A stretch of 64,000 nucleotides of DNA from Asterias amurensis (GCF_032118995.1 NC_092665.1:2702001-2766000), one strand, 5' to 3'; shown: positions 30,248 to 43,600, counted from the stretch's first letter. Notes: generated from the sequence alone by a model not told the origin. Program-made: numbers and translations.

Positions 30248-30500
30248 CTTGCTTTTAAAAAGTACGTATAGCCGGTGTGGCACTGGCCATTGGTTTGGCT
30301 ATGATGCTGGCCATTGGTTTGGCCATGCTGGCAGAAGATTCTGTTTCCCCGGCCCAGAGATTCGGTCGCCTCAAAGTCAAACTTCTCTTTGTAGCACCCT
30401 CTTTTGGCTTACATGATTGCTTTTAAAAAGTACATAGCCGGTGTGGCAGTGGCCATGATTCTGTTTCCCCCGGTCTGGAGATTCGTTCCCCTCATATTGT
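30248..30500. repeat. Imperfect direct duplication
   Basis: GCTTTTAAAAAGTAC and AGCCGGTGTGGCA recur about 170 bp apart, each followed by GATTCTGTTTCCCC. Confidence 0.6.
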
Positions 30501-30756
30501 TATTGGCAAACTGTACAAACTTCTTCTGATAGTGATAGCGCCCTCTTTTGAATCATCCTCTTTCAGCCCATGTTAATTTCCCATAATTATGGGGAACAGA
30601 ATCTCTGGCGAATAGAATTCTTTGAAACACCGGCAGCAACTTAATCTTTATCTGTTCAGAAAACATGCAAAGTGTCAATTGAACAGTGGTCAGTATAGAC
30701 TTAGACAGTGCAAGTCTTGCGACTTTTGGGACTGATATAGTGTACGTGTGGGACCA

Positions 30757-30877
30757 TGGGGTAGATTTCACAAAGAGTTAAGACTAGTCTCATCTCAGGA
30801 TTAACTAAGCTTTTGATATCTCGTAGGAGTAAGTCTTAAGTTAGGACTAGACCCAACTCTTTGTGAAATCGACCAAT
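30757..30877. mobile_element. MITE family E copy
   Basis: GGGTAGATTTCACAAAGAG to CTCTTTGTGAAATCGACC. Flanking GGGACCAT/ATGGTCCC extends the stem. Confidence 0.72.
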
Positions 30878-31089
30878 GGTCCCACAAATGTTTGAATGTT
30901 CGTGAGACTTGCACGATCTATACAAAAGTTTCAAAAAGGTGTCAGAATATTGCCGGCTGGATATGAAATTTTTTCCTTTGTATAACAGTGGGTTTAGAGG
31001 TTTCGCCAACCTTTTGTTACCTTTTATCTCCACATACCGTATTCCCTGGTTTGCTTTAAAATGACTACTCCTTTTACAAGTTTTTGTTT

Positions 31090-31640
31090 CACTTTGTTTA
31101 GGGTGTGAGAACTTCTCAACCAGTCAACCAGCACTTTTCCAACATGGATGCTTAGTTTCATCTCTGAGTTGTGATATGGAGACTGGGAGGCTGAGTCAAC
31201 CAGCATCTCTCCAACATGGATGCTTAGGTCCATCTCTGAGTTGTGACATGGAGGCTGTCAGAACTGCCTACCAGTCAACCAGCACCTCTTCAACATGGAT
31301 GCTTAGGTCCATCTCTGAGTTGTGACATGGAGGCTGGGAGAACTGCCTACCAGTCAACCAGCATCTCTCCAACATGGATGCTTAGGTCCATCTCTGAGTT
31401 GTGACATGGAGGCTGTCAGAACTGCCTACCAGTCAACCAGCACCTCTTCAACATGGATGCTTAGTTTCATCTCTGAGTTGTGACATGGAGGCTGTCAGAA
31501 CTGCCTACCAGTCAACCAGCACCTCTCCAACATGAATGCTTAGTTTCATCTCTGAGTTGTGACATGGAGGCTGGGAGAACTGCCTACCAGTCAACCAGTA
31601 CCTCTTCAACAAGGATGCTTAGCTTCACAAAAACTGAGAC
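31090..31640. repeat. 79-bp minisatellite, about 7 units
   Basis: Units contain CAGTCAACCAGCACCTCTCC, ATGGATGCTTAG and TCTGAGTTGTGACATGGAGG. It lies just outside the left arm and no inverted partner is seen. Confidence 0.9.
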
Positions 31641-31679
31641 CCTTGTGTAGCCAAAATGGACATTAAAGAGGTAATGTTT

Positions 31680-32380
31680 CCCTTTTTTTAGTTTGAGGAA
31701 TTAAGAAGAAATTTCACTTCGGTTTATATTTCAAGAGAAAATACATATGAGGATTGAATTTTTTCAGGGTATGTTCAGTTTTGTGCGAATTGAAAAAATA
31801 TGATTATTTCGCCATGACTAAACATTTTGTTGGGATTATACGCTGAGAAACATATTTTAGTTTTGCTTTGAGACTGCTGTTATCAGATTGAGGAATAAAA
31901 TATAAATCTCACCTCAGTTTACAAAATTTCAGGACGTTTTTAAGTTTGATGCCAAGTGATCCAATAAATAATTTGGCCTTGCCTATCCATAACATTTCAT
32001 TGAGACTAAATTTTGTTTTAGTTTGAGGAATAAAAAATCTCAATTGGTTTAAATTTTAAGCTATAATATTTTTGAGTAATGTATGCTTCCAGGAAATTTT
32101 CCTTTTGATGGAAAGTAAAAACAGATGATTATTTGGCTTTGATTTGAATGTTGAGAGAAAAATTTTTTTCCCACATTTTTGTTAGTTTGAGGAATAAAAA
32201 AGGAAATCTCACTGTATTTTCAGTTTGATACAAAGTGACAATAGATTATTTGGCTGTTACCTGACTGTTGAGAAAGATGTTGTGTTTTGCTTTAAAACTG
32301 CAAAAGAAATCAGTTTGAGGGATAAAAAAGAAATCTCACTTGGTTTAAGTTTCAAACTATGTTTTTGATGCAGGACCTGT
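31680..32380. repeat. Degenerate A/T-rich tandem repeat (outer left arm)
   Basis: Four to five loose units of roughly 130-160 bp, each with TTTGAGGAATAAAAAAG, AAATCTCAC and a GATTATTTGGC motif. Confidence 0.5.
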
Positions 32381-32382
32381 GT

Positions 32383-32475
32383 TGAACAAAGACTAATTTA
32401 CTAACGGGGCTCGAACCAGCTGCCTCCGGATAAAAAACCTGGCACTCAACCAACTGAGCTATCTGGCCCTACATA
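32383..32475 (-). mobile_element. tRNA-type SINE head, antisense
   Basis: GGGGCTCGAACCAGCTGCCT and CCAACTGAGCTATCTGG, a well-kept tRNA-like half. Confidence 0.7.
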
Positions 32476-32597
32476 TTTGCAATCTCCCTATTTGGGCAAT
32501 ACCTTTTTTGTGTGGTTTATTTTTTTTTAGAAACACATTTTATTTCATGCATTCTTTCAGTTTGATTCCAAGTGAAATTGATTATTATTTGCACCCA

Positions 32598-32850
32598 CAG
32601 CAACATCTGATTCCTACATGGACATCCACTTCAGACTCCTACAAATACAGCAACATCTGATTCCTACATGGACATCCACTTCAGACTCCTACAAAGACAG
32701 CAACATCTGATTCCTACATGGACATCCACTTCAGACTCCTACAAAGACAGCAACATCTGATTCCTACATGGACATCCACTTGAGACTCCTACAAATACAG
32801 CAACATCTGATTCCTACATGGACATCCACTTCAGACTCCTACAAAGACAA
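32598..32850. repeat. 50-bp minisatellite, 5 units (left arm)
   Basis: Five near-identical 50 bp units with CAGCAACATCTGATTCCTAC and ATGGACATCCACTTCAGAC. The reverse complement appears, degenerate, at 47730-48060. Confidence 0.9.
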
Positions 32851-33379
32851 TTTCGATCACCGTACAACATCTGATTTGTGTGGATTGTGTAGTAAAGAGA
32901 ATCTTTTAGTCAAAGAAAAGAGACTCAAGAATAATAACCACAAATTTCTGATCTAGGAATTTTGTGTGGAAGACACCAGACAACTACCCCCCCCCCCCAG
33001 CTTGAAGGTCCAAAACATGTCCTCAAGTTTGTGATGGATAATAATTTGTTTTTTCACAACGTGATTTGTAATCTTTCAACGGCAAAGTATTCCTTTGGCT
33101 TTTTTTAACAAAATATTTTTTTGTTTTAATTTATATACAAAGTTATACAATAAATTAACTGTGAAAATTTCAATTAAAAGATGGTCACTTTTTTTAAATG
33201 TCCCTGGCAATCCCAAGCGAACGTGTCGTAATATGCAGGACTAAATAATCCCTAATAAAATACACAATCTCAGAACCATTACTGCAGTAATGCTTCTCAG
33301 ATTCAAATTTTTGGGAAAAAAACTGAAACACAATGTTTTTCAAAATGCTGCTTTCTACAAAAATTACAAAAGTTGCTAA

Positions 33380-34050
33380 TTAAAGGCAAGGTACATATTT
33401 GGTAATTGTCAAAGACCAGTCTTCTCACTTGGTGTATCCCATCATAACCATAAAATAACAAGCCTGTGAAAATTTGGGCTCAATAGGTCATCGAAGTTGC
33501 GAGAAAATGATGAAAGAAAAAACACCCTTGTTGAGCGAATGTGTGTGCTTCAGGTAGGAATACAAGACTTCTTAGCTAGAAGTCTTCTAATATTTGAGTG
33601 AGAAATTACCTCTTTCTCAAAATCTGCGCTACTTCAGAGTGAGCCGTTTCTCACAATGTTTTACACTATCAACGGCTCTCCATTACTCATTACCAAGTAA
33701 GTTTTTATGATAATGTATGTTTTGAGTAATTACCAAACGTGTACCGTCCCTTTTAAAGGCAGTGACACTATTGGTAATTACTCAAAATAATTATTAGAAT
33801 AAAACCTTAATTGGTAACAAGTAATGAGGAGAGGTTGATAGTATAAAACATTGTGAGAAACTGCTCCCTCTGAAGTGCCATAGTGTTCGAGAAAGAAGTA
33901 ATTTTCCACGAATTTGATTTTGAGACCTCAGATTTAGAACTTGAGGTCTCGAAATCAACCATCTAAACGCACACAACTTCGTGTTACAAGGGTGTTTTTT
34001 TTATTATTATTATCTCGCAAGTTTGATGACCGATTGAGCTCAAGTTTTAA
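33380..34050. mobile_element. MITE family A copies 6 and 7, back to back
   Basis: Copy 6 (33380-33756) is full length. Copy 7 starts at the shared TTAA and is truncated near 34050. Neither is present at the matching place of the right arm. Confidence 0.8.
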
Positions 34051-34569
34051 ATGATAATGTTCAAACTTAAGAATTATATATTTGTTCAGAATCCCTACTA
34101 GGATAACATTTTCCCACGTCAGAGTGTTAGTAGTTAATTGATGTCAATAATTCACTGGTAAAAAGTTGATTGTAGATATTCTAGATTTAATTAAGAATGA
34201 ACGATTAACGTAAACTTATGTTATAGCATTGAGACTTTATTGTAATTCTGCGCTATATTAAAAATGTTCATTATTATTACCGTAATAAATAAAAATGCTA
34301 TACTATTAATCTAAACCTGTTTTTGTCTGATTGTCATTATTTTGTTGCCAAACCTGTATTTATTTGTTTAAAAAGATTTATTTGACTTCATAAAACAAAA
34401 CAAAAACGTGCAAACCGTGCAATCCCTGTATTCACATTTTATAAAATAAAACAATTAAAATTAAAAATTAATTAAATTGTGTATTCAAATGAAACAGACA
34501 AACAAGTTTATGTTTCCTTGTGGCCGTGTAGACTTTGACTGGTAGTCTTGATTCAAGAATTTTATCCTT

Positions 34570-34657
34570 GAGAGAGCGCCCTCTTGTGGCAATATTAATT
34601 ACTTACGGGAATAATAATTACATATTAATTAATATTGCCACAAGAGGGCGCTCTCTC
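34570..34657. mobile_element. Fold-back element, left arm
   Basis: Stem AGAGAGCGCCCTCTTGTGGC with AATATTAATTA, perfectly mirrored after a ~30 bp loop. The partner in the right arm is 46896-46983. Confidence 0.7.
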
Positions 34658-34761
34658 GACGACTGATCCAGAGACTGACCGCTAATGTGTAGTATAGGCA
34701 TATACAGTGTGTACGTCAAACTTCGTTCTAATGTTTACCACCTAAAAAAATTTTTTTCAAA

Positions 34762-35040
34762 CCCGGAAGACGCCATAGCCTAGCGGATAAGGAGACGGCT
34801 TTGGAGGACTACACTGGAGACATCTGTGCGGGTTCGAGCCCCGGCCAGGACACCACCACCATGGAGACACCAGAGGAACGCCCACGGACCCCGGACCACG
34901 ACGAGGAGGCAACATGGCGGAGATACACCAGGGGGAGGCGTGGACCCGGAGAGAGAGAGAGGGGGGAGAGGTGGACCGGGCAGAAGGGGAAGTGGAGACG
35001 AGATTTTTTTTTTAATTAAATTTTATTTAATTTTAATAAA
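34762..35040 (+). mobile_element. tRNA-derived SINE with long-arm tRNA head
   Basis: Pol III-type head with a TAGCCTAGCGGATAAGG A-box-like stretch and GGGTTCGAGCCCC B box, and a long variable arm. A GC-rich body follows (CCACCACCATGGAGACACC, GAGAGAGA), then an A/T tail. The frames open across it are not genes. Confidence 0.75.
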
Positions 35041-35049
35041 AAAAAAAAT

Positions 35050-36870
35050 AAAAAAGTCAAAATTAACGGTGAATGGTTTTCTTAAAATCGCCTGAAACGT
35101 ACGCTCGTTAATTTTTTTTTTTTTCCATAAAGGAAAATCCAAAATTGTAAAAACTTGCAAAAATCACCACTGATTTTTTCGTTTTTTTAATTTCATTTTC
35201 TTAAAATCGCCTGAAACGCATGCTCGTTAATTTTTTTTTCAATCAAATTTTTTTGGGGAAAAAAAACTTGAAAATCACTGAAAATTACCAAAATTGAGAG
35301 TAAAAACATTTAAAACACCCTTAAAACAGTGCGTGATACACTCCAGGATATCCCTGTTGACATTCTACATGTAATAGACATTCTGGTGAAAAACAAACTT
35401 ACAGGAAAGTGTCGTATTAATAAATATTGCTTAAAATTACTCTAAGTTGGCACTTAGCGTAAGTTGTAGGTGCTTTAACTCTTTAATTTTAACAATTCAA
35501 TTGCACAGAACACATCGTTCGTGACTTCTAACCTTCAAACTTCTTATTATTTTAAGTATTACACTCAGCCTAACTGTGAATAACGAAGCTGGCATATTAA
35601 AAGCTGTTGTTTAAAAGGGGCATTCACACACATAACCTTGATATCAGCTAAGTGTATACACATAATACATGTATAGGAGAAATCAAACAAGTGTGTGAAG
35701 AAATTAGTCTGACACCTACATTAAGAACTAGTGTTGTATTACCACTAAGAGACTTGGAACCAGACTTCAAAAGATGGAGCAAAAATTGTATGGGAGCTTA
35801 CAAGGACCATCTGCATTGCCAACTTTCCATATTATATAGATCAGAAAATCATAAAAAAATACTATAACTATTTATTTTGGGGTTCTCATGGATTTGCGAA
35901 ATCTAGTTTTTCAAGATAAAATGGTAAAAAGGTACAGTACTGTACTTTCACTACTAAGAATAAAACTTTATGGAAATGCAGATGTTCACTCCAAGTTTCC
36001 ATATATTTGAAATCCATTAAAACCAAAGGCCCTGCACAGTTCGTACAATGTTTTACAGATAAATATAATCACGTGCGATACAAATACATCAAGTTTACCA
36101 CATATAAATATCAAACTAAGTATTTAAAACATTTTTCAAACTCTGACATCTGTGTAAAGTTAAGTTTTAAAACTGTACATGGTAGCCCATATGTTGCATG
36201 ATTGCTCACTACACTGCTTTGGTATTCAGTAAAAAATGTTAGTCGTAGCTAGTAGCCCTTTGTTTTCTTCATTTCATTACCCATTTTTCAGGCCTGATGC
36301 TTCATTCTTGTAAGGGCCAGAGTCTGAGGGAAATTTGAGTTAGTACCAGAACATTTCAATGGGCACCAAGGCAATGACCAATGCTGTGTGCATGGAGGCA
36401 ATTGCTGCGTAACTTGTCACTGCAAAGTATCAGGCCTGATGATTCAACAGAGCTACAAAATGTACACAACAATATTCAGCAAAGTTTTCACTTCATAACA
36501 AAAACAGCCACATAGGGCTGTTCATGGTAAAGATCTGTTTACGCAGTACACTGTGGTTTGAATAAAGTTCATAGCTTTTGAAATAAATAACAACTTTGTT
36601 TCAGTTGTAAACAGTAAAGACTGATGTCCGAGTGGTTTTATAAGAGTCCATGTAAACAGACCTTTTTACAATGAATAAACCTCTCTACGTGCTATCCATG
36701 TATGAGTGTATAAGACAACAAAGATCTGCTTAAGAAATAAAGGACTTTCAATTTTTAACGCTACAGCTTTGTAAGTTTTGTTTAACAACAAGGACTCATT
36801 TCCAAGTGGTGTCTAAGAGTCTATGTAAACAGATCTTTTACAGTAGGTAAAATTCACTACTTGAGACGTA
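35050..36870. other. Left-arm unique sequence, no gene seen
   Basis: Non-repetitive and collinear, in reverse, with 44.84-46.4 kb. It includes two copies of a GCGATTTTAAG-type motif beside AACGAGCATGCG-like sequence (35.08 and 35.2 kb). No convincing exon was found. Confidence 0.5.
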
Positions 36871-36871
36871 C

Positions 36872-38307
36872 CTTAATATCCACTATAATGTTTTCCGCGA
36901 ATAACTAACAAAGTTGAACTGAGGAAGCTTGAGACGCTGAGAAGATGACGTATTGGAATTCATGATGATGCTGCAATCTCATGGGCTCTCTTCAGTCAAG
37001 CTGATGCATCTTTCATATCAAGGCTTATCATCTTGAGTGTTCTATAAACAACATTTCAAAGCACAAATTAATGCATGAACTACATTTCATTCATAATGGA
37101 CCAAGACATGTCTTTTGGAAAACAGATCACATGTTTGGGTTAATAAAGTTTGAAGAAGGGTACACGATGTTGTCCTGTATCCAGATTAGAAAAGAGGCAT
37201 CACATTACAGATATAGATTTGAAGTAAATGTAAAAGAGGTTATAATATTGGGGAGGGTTTAGGATAGCAGATAGCAGAAAAGATGGATGCATGTTTTGGG
37301 TTGATACAGATTTGAAGTAAAATGGGTAAAATGCTAGGGGCAGGTTATGAATGGCAGACAAGGGGGTGTTTGCTTTGAGTTGAGAGGGGTAAGTTGTTGG
37401 AGGTTGGTCCTGAATGACAGACAAGAGGGGTGCTTGTTTTGGGCTGTTTTGGGGTAAGTTGTATTGGCACTGAACATGACAGACAAGGAAGGTGTGAGAT
37501 TTGGGTTGATATAGAAGGGGTAAATTGTTGGGGTTGATACAATGGTTATAGATGAAAGACAAGGGGGTGCTTGCTTTTAGTAAGAGGGGTAAGTTGTTTG
37601 GGACTCGCACCGAATGGTAAACAAGGGGGTGTATAATTTGGTATGATATAGATATGAAGTAGATGGGGATAAATTATTGGGGTTGGTCCAGTGGCCCTGA
37701 GTGACAAAAAAAGAGGGGGGGGGGGGGGTGATTTAGGTTTATATAGATTTGAAGTAGAAGAGGTAACATGTTGGGGGTTGGTCCTGAATGATAGAACATA
37801 CAGTGGTTTATGCCTGAGTGTGATTGTGATACAGTATGAAGTTAAAAGAGGTAAACTTTTGGGGTGGTTCCTGAATGAAATACGAGAGGGTGAACTTTGG
37901 ATCGATACAGATTTTAAGGAGAAAGGTAACCTATTGGGAATGGTCCAGAAATGCCAACAAGTAGGGTCTGATTTGGGGATTTAAAAAGTAGGGGTAAACT
38001 AAAATGTTTACAAGACAAGACAGGGGTGGCAAGACAGTTGGCTGATTGAACTGAAGGAAAAGGGTTAAAAAGTGTTGGCAAGTCCAAAATGGCATAGAAG
38101 TTTGGTGCATACTTTGGATTGAAAATGTAAAAATCAATGTAGAGGTACATACCTTCTCATCATGGTTTTGAATAAACAAGTTGAACTGAAGTAGCTTGAG
38201 GCAATGGGAAGATGATTTGGTTTCATGATGATGCTGCATCTCAGGGCTCTCTTCAATTAAGATGCCACATCACTTCTTCTAAGGCTTGCCATCCTTTCAA
38301 GAGTGTT
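36872..38307 (-). ncRNA. Two splice-bounded non-coding exon cassettes, left arm
   Basis: 38307-38153 (acceptor ATTTTAG, donor GTATGT) and 37041-36872 (acceptor TTTATAG, donor GTACGT) are related sequences. Both begin AACACTC and both have stops in all three frames. They are mirrored by two cassettes in the right arm. Confidence 0.45.
37250..38150. repeat. Degenerate G-rich minisatellite, left arm
   Basis: Irregular ~60-80 bp units containing GATTTGAAGTAAA, GGTAA and GTCCTGAATG. It is the complement of the unit expanded in the right arm at 40.7-43.1 kb. Confidence 0.7.
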
Positions 38308-38389
38308 CTAAAATCAGGAATTAAAACCACAATGTTAATTACAAATGAAACAGTGTGTTCACTGCTCACTAAAATTCTATTGGTTAGGT

Positions 38390-38760
38390 GGTTCTAAAAG
38401 AGGGATGCATATTTTGGATGACAACGGGTTGGTTGCAAATGGGTCCTCTTTGGGGGGAACCCTTTGAGTGCTCCTACAAAGGAGGATGTATCATTTGGGA
38501 AGGCTCTTTCCAAAGAGGATGGATGCATTTGGGATTCATACGTAATTGGGTGGGTCCTTATTGTGGGCAGGGGGTGGGGGGGGTGGTGCTTCAAGTGAAC
38601 GATGAGAGGGGTGGATATTTGGGATTGATGTTGGTTGCAGGAGGTAAATGGGTCAACAATGGGGGCGGATCTAAGTATGCTGAGAGGGGGAGGCATTGTT
38701 TTGACTGATTACACAAGGTTGTGGGTGGATCAACATTAGCAGAAAAGGGGATGAATTTTT
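38390..38760. repeat. G-rich degenerate repeat, left arm
   Basis: A few loosely related units (ATTTGGGAT, GGGGTGG) between two predicted exons. Open frames here are by-products of low complexity. Confidence 0.45.
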
Positions 38761-38951
38761 AGCTATTTTGATATTTGTTGGCAGATTATCAGAGGATGAT
38801 TCAAGGTGCAGTACAGAGCACAGAGGAATACCCACGAGGGAGGACCAAATGGGTCCATAATTAAGCGAGGCGGTCGGGGAGAGAAGAATTGGAAGAAAAA
38901 CAATTCTGGTGGAAAGATCATGACAAAATAAAATACTTCTTTGAAACTCAC

Positions 38952-39959
38952 CATCATATTTAAAGAGGTAGGGCGTGGTCCAAACTGATGATTCTTCATC
39001 CACGTGTATTCTTGGATGGTTAATGGTTGATGAGGATTCATTCCACAGATGATTCAAATGGTTCAATGCCAAAACCGAAACTAACACATCTAGAGAGAAA
39101 AAGGATAAACAAATAAAATAAGCATCTGATAATATGTAATGTCAGTTGATACATGGGGATTTTCCTTTTTAACACAAAATGGTGAGCAGTGATTTCTTTG
39201 AATCCCAAAGAGAAGACAGTTTCTCGTATAGAATCTTAGTCCTTCTTGCGTAAAACAAGTACATCTTGAGAGTTGGTCTTAGTGCTGGTATATGTCTCTG
39301 CACAAGTTGGTTCATGCACGAGTTAGCATGCGTACAAGTTGACCAGTATTTTTTCTCATACAGAGTAATATTTAGAGTTCCCGAGTACAGAGTATTGGAT
39401 GTATGGAGGGCAGAACCCTCAACAAAACCCTCCCACTCCTTCCCAAATGATACAAAAACAGTGCACACAGGAATTTTATGGGCATGGCTTGAGTTTTTTT
39501 TAGGTTGCAATTGAATTGAATGATGAAACATTAAATAAATACTATCCTGACACTGTCACTTACACTGACTGCCAGGCCCACAATGTTGTGTTCTTACCGC
39601 ACTTGCCCCGCCCCCTTCTTATCTGGTTAGGCCATTATAATTATATTGATTGGAACATGGAGGTAGACTACCTCCATGAATGATTGGAACGACACTCAAA
39701 ATCTAAACTGACAACTCGTCAGCAAAAAATAAGATTACGAAAACAAACGTTAAATAATCACATTGAATAATTGGCACAAAAACGATCCCAAAATACTCCC
39801 TTCCAAATCTTCCTATTCAAGAAATACACGTCATGTTATGTGCTATACATTCTATTTGCACTATATAAATATTTTGGGATTAAAAAACGAGCACTTACAT
39901 GAAATGTTTTGTGCTGAAAACATTTGATTTTGAAGACGATGACGGTGAGCAGACGACAT
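38952..39959 (-). CDS. Predicted two-exon small ORF at centre of inverted duplication
   Basis: Exon 1 (39959-39899) encodes MSSAHRHRLQNQMFSAQNIS and ends at donor GTAAGT. Exon 2 (39089-38952) follows TCTCTCTAG and encodes VLVSVLALNHLNHLWNESSS, ending TTPYLFKYD at donor GTGAGT. Phases agree (1 nt carried over). The next plausible acceptor (38308) brings a stop within a few codons, giving a ~69-residue product. No family is recognised. It may equally be the 5' end of a long non-coding RNA. Confidence 0.35.
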
Positions 39960-40690
39960 TATTTTGCACTTTTGGTAGACGCCGAATGCGCATGTGCAAA
40001 TCTGTTGCTGAAACAAAATGAAAGGGCGACCTCTATCGTCATAAAATTAACAGTCTGTCATTATTGCGTGGGGAAAACCCCGATGCAGTCAACATGGCGT
40101 TGACGACACACGTGGATTATAAACTGATCAACTTCAGACAATGTTTATTGCAAGACCATACGATTTCATAACCATAATGGATGTTCATCAAACCCGGAGT
40201 ATCAACCTACACCCCCAGGGTAAGTTCCAGTATTCGTACTCAACTGTAAGCTATGTTGTTTGGGGATCAAAGTGTCCTGCATTTCACTTCAGTAAGTATT
40301 TGATCAATCAACAACAACAACAACGTCTGCGAAAGGTATCTCGCGAGTGGTTAGTTTACAAACTATAGTGTAGTAGGTAGGGTTATCTTGACCTTATAAC
40401 ACTGTCTAACATGGATTTTATCTGGCATTTTATTTTAGTCCTAGCTAGAAGTAGAACTGTACCGCGAACATCATATTGATTACATCATATCTTAAAAAAA
40501 AAACTTGTTTCCCTAGCCCTTCTTCACGTTTTGTGCACACACCACGTACCGCACTACAGTTCTTGTTTTGAAACCGGATCTGCCAAAATTATAGGCTCTG
40601 TGTTTCTTGGACTTGTGGTGATCTTGGGGTTGGCCAAGAGTATTTATTCCACACAATCTTTGTAGGAAACAAATCTGCCATTTTAGACCC
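39090..40690. other. Centre of the inverted duplication
   Basis: Largely unique sequence with two divergent candidate first exons. 39960-40176 is the likely shared promoter. A short CAA run lies at 40311-40322. No arm-to-arm homology is seen here. Confidence 0.5.
40177..40219 (+). CDS. Possible first exon of right-arm transcription unit
   Basis: ATG opens MDVHQTRSINLHPQ, then donor GGTAAGTT at 40220. It diverges from the minus-strand first exon only 218 bp away. Joined to the next cassette the frame closes within a few codons, so coding value is doubtful. Confidence 0.25.
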
Positions 40691-43110
40691 GCCCCACCCC
40701 TTCTTCTTCATATCTCATAATCACCCCTCTTTTTGGCCATTGAGGACCCGCCCCCAAGAATTACCCATTTTACTTCAAATAAATCAATCCCTATGCACCC
40801 AACCTTTATGCCATTTTAGACCACCATCGACTGTTTACCCCTTCAACTTATTCCAAATACACCAGACTTTTTGGCCACCCAGGATATGCCCCTATAAGAA
40901 GTACCCATTTTATTTAAAATTATAAATCAATCCCAAATGCACCCCACTTTTCTGCAATTCAGGACCCATTTCCAACATTTTACCCAGGCTTTTAGTTCAA
41001 ATTGGAATAAATCCAATATGCATCCCACTTTTCTGCCATTCAGGACCCACCCCAAACATTTTACCCCTTTTACTTCAAATCAGATTAAATAAAATATGCA
41101 TCCCAATTTTCTGCCATTCAGGACCCACCCCCATTATTTTACCCCTTTTACTTCAAATTTGAATAAATCCAATGTGCACCCTACGTTTCTGCCATTCAGG
41201 ACCCACCCCAAACATTTTACCCATTTTACTTAAAATCAGAATAAATCCAATACACACCCCACTTTTCTGCCATTCAGGACCCACCCCCATTATTTTACCC
41301 CTTTTACTTCAAATCAAAATGAATCCAATACACACCCCACTTTTCTGCCATTCAGGGCCCACCCCCAACATTTTACCCATTTTACTTCAAATCAAAATAA
41401 ATCCAATACACACCCCACTTTTCTGCTATTCAGGACCCACCCCCAACAATTGACCCCTTTTACTTCAAATCAGAAAACAAATCCAATACGCACCCCAATT
41501 TTCTGCCATTCAGGACCCACCCCCATTGTTTTACCCCTTTTACTTCAAATCTGAATAAATCCAATATGCATCCCACTTTTCTGCCATTCAGAACCCACCC
41601 CAAACATTTTACCCATTTTACTTAAAATCAGAATAAATCCAATACACACCCCACTTTTCTGCCATTCAGGACCCACCCCCATTATTTTACCCCTTTTACT
41701 TCAAATCAAAATGAATCCAATACACACCCCACTTTTCTGCCATTCAGGACCCACCCCCAACATTTTACCCATTTTACTTCAAATCAAAATAAATCCAATA
41801 CACACCCCACTTTTCTGCTATTCAGGACCCACCCCCAACATTTGACCCCTTTTACTTCAAATCAGAAAAAAAATCCAATACGCACCCCAATTTGCTGCCA
41901 TTCAGGACCCACCCCCATTGTTTTACCCCTTTTACTTCAAATCAGAATAAATCCAATATGCACCCACTTTTCTGCTGATCAGGACCCACCTACAACATTT
42001 TTCCCATTTTACTTCAAATTAGAACAAATCCAATATGCAGCCCACTCTTTTGCCATTCAGGACCCGCCCAAGACATTATACCCATTTTACTCCAAATCAG
42101 AATAAATCCAATATGTACCCCACTTATAGCCGTTCAGGACCCACCCCAACATTTTACCCCTTTTACTTCAAATCAGAATAGATCCACTATGCACCCCACT
42201 TTTTTGCCATTCAGGACCCGCCTCAAACATTTTACCCCTTTTACTTCAAATCAGAATAAATCCAATATGCACCCCACTTTTCTGCCATTCAGGACCTGCC
42301 CCAAACATTTTACCCCTTTTACTTCAAATCAGAATAAATCCAATATGCACCCCACTTTTCTGCCATTCAGGATCCACCCCCAACATTTTACCCCTTTTAC
42401 TTCAAATCAGAATAAATCCAATATGTACCCCACTTTTCTGCCATTCAGGACCCACCCCCAACATTTTACCCCTTTTACTTCAAATCAGAATAAATCCAAT
42501 ATGCACCCCACTTTTCTGCCATTCAGGACCCACCCCCAACATTTTACCCATTTTACTTCAAATCAAAATAATTCAATACGCACCCCACTTTTCTGCCAAT
42601 CAGGACCCACCCTCAACATTTTACCCCTTTTACTTCAAATCAGAATAAATCCAATGCGCACCCGACTTTTCTGCCATTTAGGACCCGCCTCAAACATTTT
42701 ACCCCACTTTACTTCAAATCACAATAATTCAATACGCACCCCACTTTTCTGCCATTCAGGACCCACCCTCAACATTTTACCCCTTTTACTTCAAATCAGA
42801 ATAAATCCAATAAGCACCCCTCTTTTCTGCCATTCAGGACCCACCCCAAACATTTTACCCCTTTTACTTCAAATCAGAATAAATCCAATATGCACCCCCA
42901 TTTTCTGCCAATCAGGACCCACCCCCAACATTTTACCCCTTTTACTTCAAATCAGAATAAATCCAATACGCACCCCACTTTTCTGCCATTCTAGACCAGC
43001 CCCACAAATAAGTACCACTTTTTCTTCAAATCTGTATATAAATACTATATGTATCCCACTTTTCTAACATTTCAGGACCCACACCCAACAGTTTACCCCT
43101 TTTACTTCAT
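40690..43110. repeat. ~78-bp minisatellite, about 30 units
   Basis: Tandem unit with CACCCCACTTTTCTGCCATT, CAGGACCCACCCC and TTACTTCAAATCAGAATAAA. Since 78 is a multiple of 3, long open frames (up to 292 codons at 42189-43067) arise without coding selection. Confidence 0.92.
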
Positions 43111-43600
43111 TCCCTACCAAGAAAAACCATTGCAAGAATTACAAGCCATATGATGACATATTATTATTGTGAATTTGTGTTTATTTATTGTTTTCTTGTG
43201 GGGGTACATCTAAGGATTTGCCTCATGATTACACTTTGGGGGCAAGGGGCAGCACAAGGCAAAGTTTTTAGTGGAGGGGGGAGGGGCCCGGATTCCTCTC
43301 TTCACAGATTGGTGATTTACGTGTAATTTTGTTCACATGCTTGACTAAAATGTAACTCATGGGTTATTGGTTTTATTATTTCTCTTTTTAGAACACTCAA
43401 GATTATGATGGAAAGATGCACTCATCTGAAGAGATCTCAAACAGCATCACCAAGAATTTGAATACGTCATCTCCTCACTGCTTCAGGTTACTTCAGTTCA
43501 GCTTGGCTACTTTTTTTTCACTGCTAGAATTTAAAGGTGCGTCCAATTGTCTAACTTTTTTCAGTCCCAATAAGTATTAAGATTAACTTGTACTTGAAAG

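Noticed and set aside
34801-35095. Arg/Gly-rich ORFs at 34.8 kb and their mirror at 46.5-46.7 kb
   Set aside because: They cover the GC-rich SINE body and start in the tRNA-like head.
42189-43067. 292-codon repetitive ORF
   Set aside because: Product of a 78-bp minisatellite whose length is a multiple of three. No start context or conservation.
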